From assembly GCF_000971965.1 (NCBI RefSeq), contig NZ_LAQP01000016.1, forward strand, positions 148,573-212,572: a stretch of DNA of 64,000 nucleotides, in the 5' to 3' direction. Shown here in pieces: positions 27,315 through 35,903 of the stretch. Below the pieces are notes generated by a model, which ran no database searches, had not been told where the DNA came from, and saw only the letters and a program-made list of their open reading frames with translations. The translations under genes and the position numbers were made by a program. Origin of the DNA: Paenibacillus wulumuqiensis (lineage in GTDB: Bacteria; Bacillota; Bacilli; Paenibacillales; Paenibacillaceae). How positions within the stretch are numbered: position 1 is the first letter of the stretch; each line of letters opens with the position of its first letter.

Positions 27315-28295
27315 ATGGCAGCGATCATTGAAAGCTTTACTCCTTATCAAGGCGATCATTGTGAGACGACCGCGATAGGCAATTTATTGCAGCATGCAGG
27401 AATTCCATTATCTGAGCCGATACTGTTCGGACTCGGACAAGGGCTTGGCTTTATATACTGGGATTCGAAAGGAATGGAATTTCCGTTTATAGGAGGAAGG
27501 GTGAAACCGGATGTATTAATCGCCAACCTTGCGGACTGTCTCCATTTGACTGTTCCTATTCAAGAAACATCCTCCGTCAACAAGGCGTGGCAAAACGTAC
27601 AGAGTTGCATTGAACGCGGAATTCCGGTTGGGCTAAAGCTGGACCCCTATTATCTGGATTATTTTGTAAACAAAGTTCATTTTGCCGGACATTACGCAGT
27701 CCTATATGGTTATGATGATGAACATGCCTATATGGTGGATACCGCGCAGCAGGGCGGAGATGTGAAAACACGCTTATCCAGTCTGGCCGCAGCACGAAAT
27801 GCCAAAGGATTTATGAGTTCCCGTAATCGTTCTTTTACGCTTGAGCCCATCGACAAATTGCCTCCACTTGTTCCTGCTATACGAAAATCGTTGACCAGAA
27901 ACGCCCATGATTATCTGAATCCACCCATCCGTAATATTGGCAATAAAGGTATTGTAAAAATGAGCAAAGAAATTTTGAATTGGTTCTCCCGCAGCGGCAG
28001 CCACGAACATGATTTCTGTCTGACAGCACTGCTCATGGAGCAAGCAGGAACCGGAGGGGCTTTGTTTCGGAATTTGTATCGGGATTTTTTGAGAGAATGC
28101 ATCGACCTGCTGCAAGAGCCCAAAATTGAGCATGCCTATGATTTGTTCGCGGATATCGCTCCCATGTGGGTCAATGTGTCTGCATCCATTGATCGTGCGG
28201 GCAGAACAGAAGACTACCAGGAACTAGTGCAAGCATCGCAGCTTTTACTTGAAATTGCAGATAAAGAACGTACAGCCATGGAATTATTGCGTTAA
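27315..28295 (+). CDS. BtrH N-terminal domain protein (C39-like fold, DUF4872-type C terminus)
   Basis: The 326-residue protein begins with the motif HCETTAIGNLLQHAGIPLSEP (Cys 16) followed by LFGLGQGLGFIYW, as in the butirosin BtrH N-terminal family. IPVGLKLDPYYLDYF and HFAGHYAVLYGYD then provide the partner His, and VDTAQQGG an Asp. This is the Cys-His-Asp arrangement of C39-like acyltransferases or peptidases. The C-terminal half (200-326) is helical. Members act in natural product assembly by transferring an acyl or aminoacyl group. No carrier protein or synthetase genes adjoin it, so its substrate is unknown. GGAGG lies eight bases before the ATG; a terminator follows. Confidence 0.75.
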   Translation: MAAIIESFTPYQGDHCETTAIGNLLQHAGIPLSEPILFGLGQGLGFIYWDSKGMEFPFIGGRVKPDVLIANLADCLHLTVPIQETSSVNKAWQNVQSCIERGIPVGLKLDPYYLDYFVNKVHFAGHYAVLYGYDDEHAYMVDTAQQGGDVKTRLSSLAAARNAKGFMSSRNRSFTLEPIDKLPPLVPAIRKSLTRNAHDYLNPPIRNIGNKGIVKMSKEILNWFSRSGSHEHDFCLTALLMEQAGTGGALFRNLYRDFLRECIDLLQEPKIEHAYDLFADIAPMWVNVSASIDRAGRTEDYQELVQASQLLLEIADKERTAMELLR

Positions 28296-28364
28296 CCCAG
28301 TACAACGAGAAAATAAAGAGGATTGCCCATAGCATATCTTTTTCCTTTCTCTGAATTTACTCAT

Positions 28365-28398
28365 AAAAACAAGCACTCTGCAAAACGTGCTTGTTTTT
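28365..28398 (+). terminator. Terminator of the BtrH-type gene
   Basis: AAAAACAAGCAC and GTGCTTGTTTTT form a perfect 12-pair stem with a ten-base loop and a T-run on both strands. Confidence 0.88.
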
Positions 28399-28560
28399 GC
28401 CTTACCTGGCAAGCATCTTTCCGGACAATTCGGGTATAATCATTCCATATCCTGGCATAATGCATGCAGGTACAGCGCCACCATACCAACGCCGAACCAT
28501 CTTACTTGTCAGCCAGGCCTACTTATCTTCCTGCTTATCCTGATCCCAAAGGAGGCTCCC

Positions 28561-28791
28561 ATGAAAACACTTCGCAAGTTCATTCTGGCATTTTTGCTGG
28601 CTAATGTGATCGGCAATTTCAGTTTTCGCAGGCTTTCCTTTTTGCAATATGATATGGCCGCCGGTTGGTTTACGCTGGAAAATGGGATCAAGTATCTGAT
28701 CAGTCTGGCCTGTTATATTGCCGTAGCTGTGTGGATCTATCAGATCCTGGAAGGCTTGGAGAAATGGCGAGAAGAGAATAAGAGCCGGTAA
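28561..28791 (+). CDS. Small two-helix membrane protein
   Basis: The 76-residue protein starts at an ATG behind AAAGGAGG. It has one hydrophobic segment near the N terminus (FILAFLLANVIGNF) and a second at about 43-63 (YLISLACYIAVAVWIYQIL), and ends in a charged tail (EKWREENKSR). A TATAAT box at about 28435 is a likely promoter. I do not recognise the family. Longer frames extending upstream cross the terminator and are not used. Confidence 0.6.
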   Translation: MKTLRKFILAFLLANVIGNFSFRRLSFLQYDMAAGWFTLENGIKYLISLACYIAVAVWIYQILEGLEKWREENKSR

Positions 28792-28929
28792 TCGCTCGAA
28801 TACAAAGAATAGTTGCCGACATGAAATGGGTATAGGAATTAGCGTTGGAATTCTCACTTGTTTGTATTTGTACTTGTTCACTTATAAGATATGATAATAG
28901 ACGCGATACTGACCAAGGAGGTATTCATT

Positions 28930-29028
28930 ATGTTCGGTGGCATAGGTATTCCCGGAGTGATTATGCTGATTGTTGTACTGATCGCACTTGTCTGGCTGCT
29001 TCGCTTTGTTATGAAAAAGCTGCGTTAA
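28930..29028 (+). CDS. 32-residue hydrophobic microprotein, TatA-like N terminus
   Basis: An ATG eight bases after GGAGG opens a 32-residue product with one membrane helix. It begins MFGGIGIPGVIMLIVVLIAL and ends in basic residues (VMKKLR). The start resembles the first helix of TatA (typically M-x-x-x-IG-x-PG-LI), but the FGPKKLPE hinge and the amphipathic helix of TatA are absent. It may be a small membrane protein that interacts with Tat components, a relic of tatA, or unrelated with chance likeness. No tat genes are nearby. Confidence 0.55.
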   Translation: MFGGIGIPGVIMLIVVLIALVWLLRFVMKKLR

Positions 29029-29183
29029 TAGTGGGATTATACATAAACTATAACGTGATAAGCAGCCTTTTATCCAAGTGTTCCTATAACAATTTAATTA
29101 TTAATTATGCTTGTACAACAAGGAGATTATAAAAACATACTCATGAAGCTATGCACAAATGGAAGCACGATGCACAGAGCGCA

Positions 29184-29292
29184 GGAAAGGGAGTAGGGGC
29201 GACGAACGACCTTTAAGCCTGGAGATCCTCATCTTCTCTCACAACTCAAGGATCTCCAGGCTTAACCGGAGGCCGTGCCTCTATCCCTTTCC
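29184..29292. repeat. Long two-stage hairpin of unknown function
   Basis: An inner perfect 16-base inverted repeat (TTAAGCCTGGAGATCC / GGATCTCCAGGCTTAA, 21-base loop) is enclosed by an outer imperfect pair (GGAAAGGGAGTAGGGGC against the complement of GCCTCTATCCCTTTCC), with an internal loop of about a dozen bases per side. There is no T-run. It stands in a 530-base gap without genes. It could be a structured RNA, a MITE-like element or an RNA-processing signal. Confidence 0.6.
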
Positions 29293-29560
29293 GGAGCGGT
29301 CTATGCCAAACTCTCCACCCCCGCAAGTAAGCGAAATTCTCCTTTCTCCAACCAACACTCCAAATTTATTTCAAATTCCACATAACATTGTGATTTTAAT
29401 CACATATTAAATTTTAGTTTTAATTTAATATAAAGACATGAAAGAGATGATCATCTTCCATCAAGAAGCACCCAACACGAAGTCACCAGGCTTCAGATTA
29501 TACATTCACCAACCGGGCCGTTACAGCGGCACCCTATACCAACCCAAGGAGTGATCCATC
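29293..29560. other. AT-rich leader region before the DoxX gene
   Basis: No gene is seen. It contains AT-rich runs around 29345-29440 likely to include the promoter of the DoxX gene, ending in the AAGGAG ribosome binding site. Confidence 0.4.
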
Positions 29561-30091
29561 ATGAACAGATGGCTTAGAGAAAACAAAGTGGCAATGTGGT
29601 TATTGACTGTACTTCGCGTATATATCGGCTTCCAGTGGATTGAAGGCGGCTGGGGCAAATTGACTGGCGGATTCGACGCCACCGGGTTCCTCACAGGTGC
29701 AATCGCCAGCACCGGCGGCGAGCATCCAAGTGTCCAGGCAGGTTGGGGCGCGTTCCTCCAGAACTTTGCACTGCCGAATGTCGAACTGTTTAATGTACTC
29801 GTACCGATCGGCGAATTCCTCGTCGGATTGGGACTGATCCTCGGTACGTTCACTACAGTAGCCGCATTGATGGGCATGGTCATGAACTTTGCCTTCCTCT
29901 TCTCGGGTACCGTAAGCACCAACCCGTACCTGCTGCTGGCCGAGATCTTCATCGTCGTCGCTGGTGCCAATGCCGGTAAAATCGGTCTGGACCGCTGGGT
30001 ACTGCCTTACCTGAAAGCCACTCTTTTCAAAAAACATACCAAACATGGCGGCACACCTACAGCACCCGCTCCCGATCATAAAGCAGCTTAA
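29561..30091 (+). CDS. DoxX-family membrane protein
   Basis: The 176-residue protein has four membrane segments and the DoxX hallmarks: LLTVLRVYIGFQWIEGGWGKLTGGFDATGF at the start, then LVPIGEFLVGLGLILGTFTTVAALMG and MVMNFAFLFSGTVSTNPYLLLAEI. DoxX proteins resemble a subunit of thiosulfate:quinone oxidoreductase, and relatives act in redox stress. The C-terminal 25 residues are a hydrophilic tail. AAGGAG precedes the ATG by nine bases and a terminator follows, so it is monocistronic. Confidence 0.82.
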   Translation: MNRWLRENKVAMWLLTVLRVYIGFQWIEGGWGKLTGGFDATGFLTGAIASTGGEHPSVQAGWGAFLQNFALPNVELFNVLVPIGEFLVGLGLILGTFTTVAALMGMVMNFAFLFSGTVSTNPYLLLAEIFIVVAGANAGKIGLDRWVLPYLKATLFKKHTKHGGTPTAPAPDHKAA

Positions 30092-30167
30092 CCAGTGAAC
30101 ATCCGGCGGATTCATATACAAATAAAGAACCGCCCACTTCCCTTCATAACCATACTGTGTATCACCT

Positions 30168-30224
30168 GACAATCCCCCTGCATGCTTCTTTAGCCGAAGC
30201 TTACAGGGGGATTGTCCTTTTCTT
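30168..30224 (+). terminator. Terminator of the DoxX gene
   Basis: GACAATCCCCCTG and CAGGGGGATTGTC form a perfect 13-pair stem with a 23-base loop that itself can fold (GCTTC/GAAGC), followed by CTTTTCTT. Confidence 0.88.
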
Positions 30225-30288
30225 ATTAGAATAAAGGGAATGATAGTACGTGGGCGCTCATGATAAATTCCATCGATAGGTACTGCTG

Positions 30289-32238
30289 CTATTGGTAGGT
30301 GTTATCACTTACAGTTGGCACCGCCCGCTCCCCATACGTATCTGCCAGAACCGAACTGCCCGGCTGATTATAAAATACGAGCAGTTCCTGCAGCACCACC
30401 CAATTGGGTGATGCATCAATTACCAGCATCAGCCCCTCATACTTGCCTGGCGTTACCGGAATTGGCTCCAGCACACCGCCTGCCGGATTATACGGCACCT
30501 GTACCTGTCCATCGTACAGCAGTATCCAGTCCCTGCCTTTGAGACCATAGATTATATAGTGCTGTACTGCCGGTGGATGCACGGTAGCCACCGGCTGTAC
30601 CGCATGAATATCGATAGGCTGGGAAAAGGCGAAATTGATTGTACCATTTTTGTGTTCTCCACTTTCCGGCACCCAGCCCTGGCGCAGGTTGCGATCCGCT
30701 GCATAGTCCGGCAGAGCATTATCAAACGAACCGGATGCGGTCACCTTGGTGTCCAGCGGCAGGAAGTCACCGGTGCTATAGCTTCGCGGCGTAGCGACAG
30801 CCACTTCCGAATAGCCATAGTCTTCGCCATTCACAACTGCCTGTACCAGTACGTAATAAGGACTGCCATTGTTGATCAGACCTGTCAGCGTATAACCAGC
30901 ATAGGCGTCCTCACTTACAGTCACCATCTCAGTCTGCGCAATATCGCCGTACTCATTGCCATAGGTGATCCGGTATTGATCGGCTTCGGCTACCTTATCC
31001 CAGGTGAGCAGAAGCTGCGCATTCCCGCTCGTCGCCTTTACATTCTGTACCGGGGTATGGTCGGTGTTATAACGTACTTCGTTGACGAAGATTGGCGCGG
31101 TGGACGACTCAATGCGCACACTAATATCGGTATACCAGCCCGGCGCCACAGGAAAAGGTTCCAGTGCTACAGGAGACTTAGCCCCTTCCAGATGAATCTG
31201 CCGCTGGGCCAGCACTTGCTCGGATGACCCTCTTCCCTTAAAAATGGTATAGGTCAGGTCACTGTCTTCCGCTGCCGAGACGATGAGCTGAAGTTCGCTC
31301 ACATAAAGCGGATAGAAAAATTCATAATACAGCTCGCCCTGCGGATCGTTTCCATTATGCCTCCACATAGTGGACATATTATGATCTCTCGTATTAATTA
31401 CAGGATGACGATACCACTCACCATTGGAGCCAGCGGTCATATAACTTGGAAAATCAAAACCGTCGACCGGTATATTGAGCACTTCATTGGAGTAGTTGCT
31501 TCGTGATCCACCGTCCAGAGCAGCTACTGTAAAATAGTAGGTCTGTCGATTGTTTAGATTAGGAATGGTGAGCCCGCTATACATATCGGCGGCTACATCG
31601 AGTGTCTGCGTATATACACCCGATTCAGGACCATATCTCACCCGATAGCCGGAAGCGCCGGATACCGGCTGCCAGGTCAGATGCAGCTGCTGATTGCCAT
31701 AGGTTGTCTTCAATCCTGACGGGGAATTCAGATCCGAAATATACTGCAGCTCGCTGATCAGCAGATATGGCCGGGTAGACTGAGCTGTAATTCGGATACC
31801 ATCATACCAACCTGCCGGCACCGGAATCGGATCAAGAGCGACGTAATCTTGTGGGTCAAGTTTATACGTCTTCTTGCCAAGACGGCTCCATTTCCCATCT
31901 TGCAAGCCTTCCACCGTATACGTCTCGTAGCGTTTGCCTATACTGCCAGTGGACAATTGTACCGCTTTCATATTAACCGCTTCGGGAAAAACAACCTGCA
32001 GACGGGCATACCGGGCATTCAGCTTCCAGATGCTGTACCAGTTGCCATCGCCTATATTTTCCGGTTCAAATGTTACTCCTTGGGTGCCGCTGGCTGTATA
32101 AATCGTTCCCGCAGGCAGCGTACTGCCCTGCATATCTTCAATTGTATCCGCATTCGAGCGACCCGCTGCGGGCAATAGTAACACCAGCAGCATACAGCAG
32201 CACATGTACCATTTAAAGCCTTTGGATCTCGTCGTCAT
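30289..32238 (-). CDS. Secreted multidomain protein with discoidin-like and fibronectin type III repeats
   Basis: The 649-residue protein has a signal peptide (MCCCMLLVLLLPAAGRSNA). Three similar jelly-roll-like segments follow (about residues 45-170, 262-400 and 500-630), recognised by repeated elements such as PIPVPAGWYDGIRI, PFPVAPGWYTDISV and PIPVTPGKYEGLML. Between them are two fibronectin type III domains (about 173-258 and 404-487) with the pattern LHLTWQPVSGASGYRVRYG and LLLTWDKVAEADQYRITYG. Such domains bind carbohydrate or wall polymers, but no catalytic domain is present, so it is probably an adhesin or a non-catalytic surface protein. AAAGGAGG precedes the ATG. Confidence 0.75.
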   Translation of the reverse strand: MTTRSKGFKWYMCCCMLLVLLLPAAGRSNADTIEDMQGSTLPAGTIYTASGTQGVTFEPENIGDGNWYSIWKLNARYARLQVVFPEAVNMKAVQLSTGSIGKRYETYTVEGLQDGKWSRLGKKTYKLDPQDYVALDPIPVPAGWYDGIRITAQSTRPYLLISELQYISDLNSPSGLKTTYGNQQLHLTWQPVSGASGYRVRYGPESGVYTQTLDVAADMYSGLTIPNLNNRQTYYFTVAALDGGSRSNYSNEVLNIPVDGFDFPSYMTAGSNGEWYRHPVINTRDHNMSTMWRHNGNDPQGELYYEFFYPLYVSELQLIVSAAEDSDLTYTIFKGRGSSEQVLAQRQIHLEGAKSPVALEPFPVAPGWYTDISVRIESSTAPIFVNEVRYNTDHTPVQNVKATSGNAQLLLTWDKVAEADQYRITYGNEYGDIAQTEMVTVSEDAYAGYTLTGLINNGSPYYVLVQAVVNGEDYGYSEVAVATPRSYSTGDFLPLDTKVTASGSFDNALPDYAADRNLRQGWVPESGEHKNGTINFAFSQPIDIHAVQPVATVHPPAVQHYIIYGLKGRDWILLYDGQVQVPYNPAGGVLEPIPVTPGKYEGLMLVIDASPNWVVLQELLVFYNQPGSSVLADTYGERAVPTVSDNTYQ

Positions 32239-32526
32239 AATAGCCTCCTTTATACTGTACCGATCCGCCTGAAGTACGTACTCCGCCGGATAGTATTCGT
32301 ATGCTGTATCCTGCTGGTCTCTATCCGGTTATCCCAGAATCCACGTCAAATGCCTGCATATGCAGGAGATTCGTTACACACCTCCTTTTACAGTGAATCT
32401 GCCTTAATCATAATCACTTAACACCTCATCGAAAAGAATTATTTTCCATAAATGTATAATTAATATCCAGGGAAATATCGACGATATTACATATCCCATA
32501 CTGATCCTGTTTGTCTTGGATCACAG

Positions 32527-32561
32527 CAAAAAAAGCCTTTCTCCAGCTTGTGGAGAAAGGC
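32527..32561 (-). terminator. Terminator of the methyltransferase gene
   Basis: GCCTTTCTCC and GGAGAAAGGC form a perfect ten-pair stem with a seven-base loop, followed on the minus strand by eight T residues. Confidence 0.9.
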
Positions 32562-32580
32562 TCGTATTCACAGCATAGCC

Positions 32581-33450
32581 CTATTTAATTTCTGCGCTGT
32601 CTGCTGTCATCGCATAGGCGGACAGCGATTCCAGATGGTCCAGACCGCGTATGGATTCTTCCAGCAGCCGGACTTCCGAGCGGATCAGCATTTTTAATTT
32701 ATCCGGCAAATGGTCCAGCTCATCGAGTTCCCTGCCATAATCACGCAGCACTGTCTCGGTCTCCCATTGTCCGTCCTGCAGATTGTTGGCAGCGATAACC
32801 TGCTCGCGCCGGATGATCCAGCCTGCCTCTGCCGCAGCATCGCGAATATCCTGAGGGGTAAACAGCGTACGCACATTGGCCGAGCTGCTTTCTTTGAAGC
32901 ATTCGTATTTGGCCTGAATCAGTATGGAGAGCAGATGCGGGAACTGATGCATATTCTGGATCTGGGTATCCCATTCGGCAAAGCAGAGCTTTTTGCCCCA
33001 TTTGTGTATTTTGCGGAAAATGCCTATCAGCTCTTCATTGGAAGTCAGGTACCAGGAAGCATGAGACAGCACGATGTGGCTAAATGTACCTGCCGGGAAA
33101 TCGGTCTCCGGTGCCAGCAGATCTACTCCATATTCCATACGTGTCTGGAAGCCGAGTTTGGATTTGAGCAGGAATTTGGCTGAGTCTCCGACAGTTACGG
33201 GACTTCCGTAATCCGGTGATGCGATATCGATCCCGTACACCAGTCCGTCCCGGCCAACCTGATGGGCCAGTACAGCGGTTGTGTCCCCCTGACCGCAGCC
33301 GATCTCCAGTACTTTGCTGCCCGGCGGAATGTCCCAGAAATCCACCAGATTCAGCCGATGACGGGTCTGAACCCGCTGCATCTCCGGATGATCCTTACCC
33401 ACCGCCATACAGCTGATAATTTCGTCCAGCATATGCTCTTGCGTATCCAT
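32581..33450 (-). CDS. Class I SAM-dependent methyltransferase
   Basis: The 289-residue protein carries motif I VLEIGCGQGDTTAVLA (about residues 47-62), an acidic motif II GIDIAS, a post-I region FSHIVLSHASWYL and a long helical C-terminal part. This is a Rossmann-type methyltransferase, and the mainly small-molecule family (Methyltransf_11/25-like) fits best. The ATG with AGAGG eight bases upstream is preferred over a GTG three codons earlier. It is monocistronic, with its own terminator. The substrate is unknown. Confidence 0.82.
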   Translation of the reverse strand: MDTQEHMLDEIISCMAVGKDHPEMQRVQTRHRLNLVDFWDIPPGSKVLEIGCGQGDTTAVLAHQVGRDGLVYGIDIASPDYGSPVTVGDSAKFLLKSKLGFQTRMEYGVDLLAPETDFPAGTFSHIVLSHASWYLTSNEELIGIFRKIHKWGKKLCFAEWDTQIQNMHQFPHLLSILIQAKYECFKESSSANVRTLFTPQDIRDAAAEAGWIIRREQVIAANNLQDGQWETETVLRDYGRELDELDHLPDKLKMLIRSEVRLLEESIRGLDHLESLSAYAMTADSAEIK

Positions 33451-33715
33451 TGTATACACCTCTCCCTCTACGTCTTGCCTATATGGTATTGTTCAAGCAA
33501 TAATGATGCAGCGAAACAGAATGCGAGCTATTTATTTATGAAATGGTAGGGAATGATGCCAATCGGCGGGATGTCCCAGTCGCTGTTCATAGGGTATCCA
33601 CTCGGTCATGTTGTAGCTCCCTTCGGTATTTTTACTGTCTATTATAATGCAGAGAGGACTAGCCATTGTTACCGGTTTGACAGGATAATCACTGATTTTT
33701 TGGACGATTTCTCTA

Positions 33716-33753
33716 ATGTCAAATTTGACATATAAAGTGAGGCATGATAATTT
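33716..33753 (+). promoter_or_regulatory. SigmaA promoter with overlapping palindromic operator
   Basis: TTGACA (33725-33730), a 17-base spacer and TAATTT make a good promoter for the amidohydrolase gene. The -35 box lies inside the perfect 16-base palindrome ATGTCAAATTTGACAT (33716-33731), so a repressor dimer bound there would block RNA polymerase. The regulator is not identifiable. Confidence 0.65.
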
Positions 33754-33833
33754 AGAGTCATTCTTTTCTTGTAAATTATGGAATTTATTTTATCATCAAA
33801 AGATGGACGATATACAGAACAGGAGGAATCATC

Positions 33834-35033
33834 ATGAAAGAACAATGGATTCAGGAACTAAAAGCACAGCAGGAACAGATCGTCGCCTGGCGCAGACATA
33901 TGCACCAGTACCCGGAACTGTCATTCCAGGAAGTGAAGACTGCCCAGTTCATCGCGGATACGCTCACCGGATTTGGCTACCAGGTACGTACCGGTGTCGG
34001 TGAAGGCGGCATTCTCGCCGATCTGCAGGGTGGACAGCCCGGACCGACGATTGCATTTCGTGCGGACTTTGATGCCCTGCCGATTCATGAGGAGAATGAT
34101 GTTCCTTACCGTTCGCAAAATGACGGTGTTATGCATGCCTGCGGTCATGACGGTCATACGGCGGCACTGCTCGGCGTCGCCAAAGTATTGAGCATGCATC
34201 AGGAGCAGCTGGAAGGCAATGTGCGGTTTATTTTCCAGCATGCCGAAGAGCAGATTCCCGGCGGTGCCAAAGCGATGATTGATGACGGCGCGCTGGACGG
34301 TGTGGACGAAGTATACGGTGCCCATCTGGCGAGCTATCTTCCGCTCGGACGAATCGGTGTCATCGCCGGCCCGTCGATGGCGGCAGCCGATGGATTCTTC
34401 ATCACTATTCAGGGTAAAGGCGGCCATGGAGCCAAGCCGGATCAGACGATTGATTCGATCGTAATCGGCAGCCAGGTGGTTAGCTCGCTGCAGCATATTG
34501 TCTCCCGTCATGTGAATCCGCTCAAATCTGCGGTCGTTACCGTTGGCGTCTTCCAGGCGGGATCGGCCTTTAACGTAATCGCGGACAAAGCCAAAATCGA
34601 AGGCACCGTGCGTACCTTTGACCCGGAAGTTCGCAAGCAGATTGAAGACGATATTCGTACGATGGTGCACGGCATTACCCTCGCCGAGCGGGCGAGCTAT
34701 ACGATTGATTATACCCACGGCTACCCGGCTGTGGTAAATCCTCCGGCACAGGCCGAGGAAGTACGTCAGATCGTCATCAGCACGCTGGGCGAAGAAGCGC
34801 TGTTCGATATTCCGGAACCGTCGATGGGTGCGGAAGATTTTGCCTACTATCTGGAACACAAACCGGGTAACTTCTTCTATGTCGGCTCGCAAAATGAAAG
34901 CGAACATACCGGCTTCCCGCATCATCATCCGCGCTTTGATATCGACGAACAGGCGCTGCTGAATACCGGATGCGTGTTCCTCGGCATTACGGCAGAGAAG
35001 CTGCTGTCCAAGCGTGTGCCAGTGAACGGCTGA
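33834..35033 (+). CDS. M20-family amidohydrolase (N-acyl amino acid / hippurate hydrolase type)
   Basis: The 399-residue protein follows the M20D aminoacylase pattern: RRHMHQYPELSFQE at the start, FRADFDALPIHEEND, VMHACGHDGHTA (metal ligands Cys and His), FQHAEEQIPGGAKAM (catalytic Glu pair), a dimerisation segment GKGGHGAKPDQTIDSI, and SMGAEDFAYYLEHKPG near the C terminus. Such enzymes cleave N-acyl or amide bonds of amino acid conjugates with two metal ions. AGGAGG precedes the ATG, and promoter and operator lie about 100 bases upstream. It is a single gene with a terminator. Confidence 0.9.
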   Translation: MKEQWIQELKAQQEQIVAWRRHMHQYPELSFQEVKTAQFIADTLTGFGYQVRTGVGEGGILADLQGGQPGPTIAFRADFDALPIHEENDVPYRSQNDGVMHACGHDGHTAALLGVAKVLSMHQEQLEGNVRFIFQHAEEQIPGGAKAMIDDGALDGVDEVYGAHLASYLPLGRIGVIAGPSMAAADGFFITIQGKGGHGAKPDQTIDSIVIGSQVVSSLQHIVSRHVNPLKSAVVTVGVFQAGSAFNVIADKAKIEGTVRTFDPEVRKQIEDDIRTMVHGITLAERASYTIDYTHGYPAVVNPPAQAEEVRQIVISTLGEEALFDIPEPSMGAEDFAYYLEHKPGNFFYVGSQNESEHTGFPHHHPRFDIDEQALLNTGCVFLGITAEKLLSKRVPVNG

Positions 35034-35112
35034 CACAGGAATGGGTGGGAATGAACAGCATCGCAGGAGTCAGATGGTGCTGGGTATGTGCATAATTGGC
35101 ATGCATGAACAT

Positions 35113-35247
35113 CTATTGACCCTTTGTATGGAAGTAAGGACCTGGCCAGGCTGCCGGGTCCTTTTTTGATGTGTTGGACAGATGGATATCCGTCGCCACC
35201 AGATATTCATAGTCATTCATGATTGCTGCTGTAATATGCAGGGTCAT
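35113..35247 (-). CDS. Possible 44-residue small protein
   Basis: An ATG seven bases after GGAGG opens a short frame beginning MTLHITAAIMNDYEYLVATD and ending in TAG. The ribosome binding site is very good, but the frame reads through the terminator of the amidohydrolase gene (giving KKDPAAWPGPYF), which lowers confidence. It may be a genuine microprotein or the start of a decayed gene. No homology recognised. Confidence 0.35.
   Translation of the reverse strand: MTLHITAAIMNDYEYLVATDIHLSNTSKKDPAAWPGPYFHTKGQ
35136..35168 (+). terminator. Terminator of the amidohydrolase gene
   Basis: AAGGACCTGGC pairs with GCCGGGTCCTT (one mismatch) and runs into TTTTTTG, about 100 bases after the stop codon. 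Confidence 0.8.
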
Positions 35248-35390
35248 GTCTTTTCCTCCAATTCTATAAAATATTGCGAATTCCTCTGCCGATATGTGAG
35301 CGAATGCCGTTTCATTGGGTAAGTATGCTGTAGATAGCCAGACAGGAACTATTCACAGCTTCTATCACTATAACGAACGGAGAGATCAAT

Positions 35391-35834
35391 ATGGAAACGA
35401 AAAACCTGGTATATGGAATTATTACGGGAGCATTGGTAGGAGCAGGGGCGGCATTGCTGCTGGCACCAAAGTCCGGAGAAGATATGCGTTACAGCCTCAA
35501 AACAGGTACAGCAAGTGCGGCCTCTTCCGCTTCCGAGCTGGCGGTAACAGCCAAAGAAAAGACACAGCTGGCTACAAGCCGCGGTCAGGAAATCATCCAG
35601 ATGATTCGCGAGATTACACCTGTCGTGCAGGAAGCGATCAGTGTAGTCAAAGAATGGAAAGAAGTGCTGCAGACTTCTGCAGGCGAACTGAAGACGGAAG
35701 TACAGGGATTCAAATCCAGTGACAGTTCTTCTTCACAGCCTTCACAATCTTCCCAATCCACGCCACCTTCCCAGTCTTCATCGTCTGGACAGGCTTTACC
35801 GGAAGGCAGAACTCCTTCATCCGTAGGCTTCTGA
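35391..35834 (+). CDS. YtxH-domain protein
   Basis: The 147-residue protein has the YtxH opening: a glycine-rich membrane helix (LVYGIITGALVGAGAALLLAPKSGEDMR, residues 6-33) with the conserved LLLAPKSG. A helical stretch and a serine/glutamine/proline-rich low-complexity tail (about 108-147) follow. YtxH-like proteins are small general-stress membrane proteins with no known enzymatic role. AACGGAGAGATCAAT precedes the ATG. A terminator follows. Confidence 0.8.
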   Translation: METKNLVYGIITGALVGAGAALLLAPKSGEDMRYSLKTGTASAASSASELAVTAKEKTQLATSRGQEIIQMIREITPVVQEAISVVKEWKEVLQTSAGELKTEVQGFKSSDSSSSQPSQSSQSTPPSQSSSSGQALPEGRTPSSVGF

Positions 35835-35863
35835 TTTATCCAAATCCAATAGCCAAGATATCT

Positions 35864-35903
35864 ACCGGAAATGGTCTCTATCCAGAGATCGTTTCCGGTT
35901 TTT
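35864..35903 (+). terminator. Terminator of the YtxH gene
   Basis: ACCGGAAA with TTTCCGGT, plus an inner GTCTCT/AGAGAT pairing, forms a long stem followed by TTTTT. Confidence 0.85.

Noticed and set aside
33921..35036. 371-codon frame antisense to the M20 amidohydrolase gene
   Set aside because: Shadow of a clearly conserved enzyme; no ribosome binding site.
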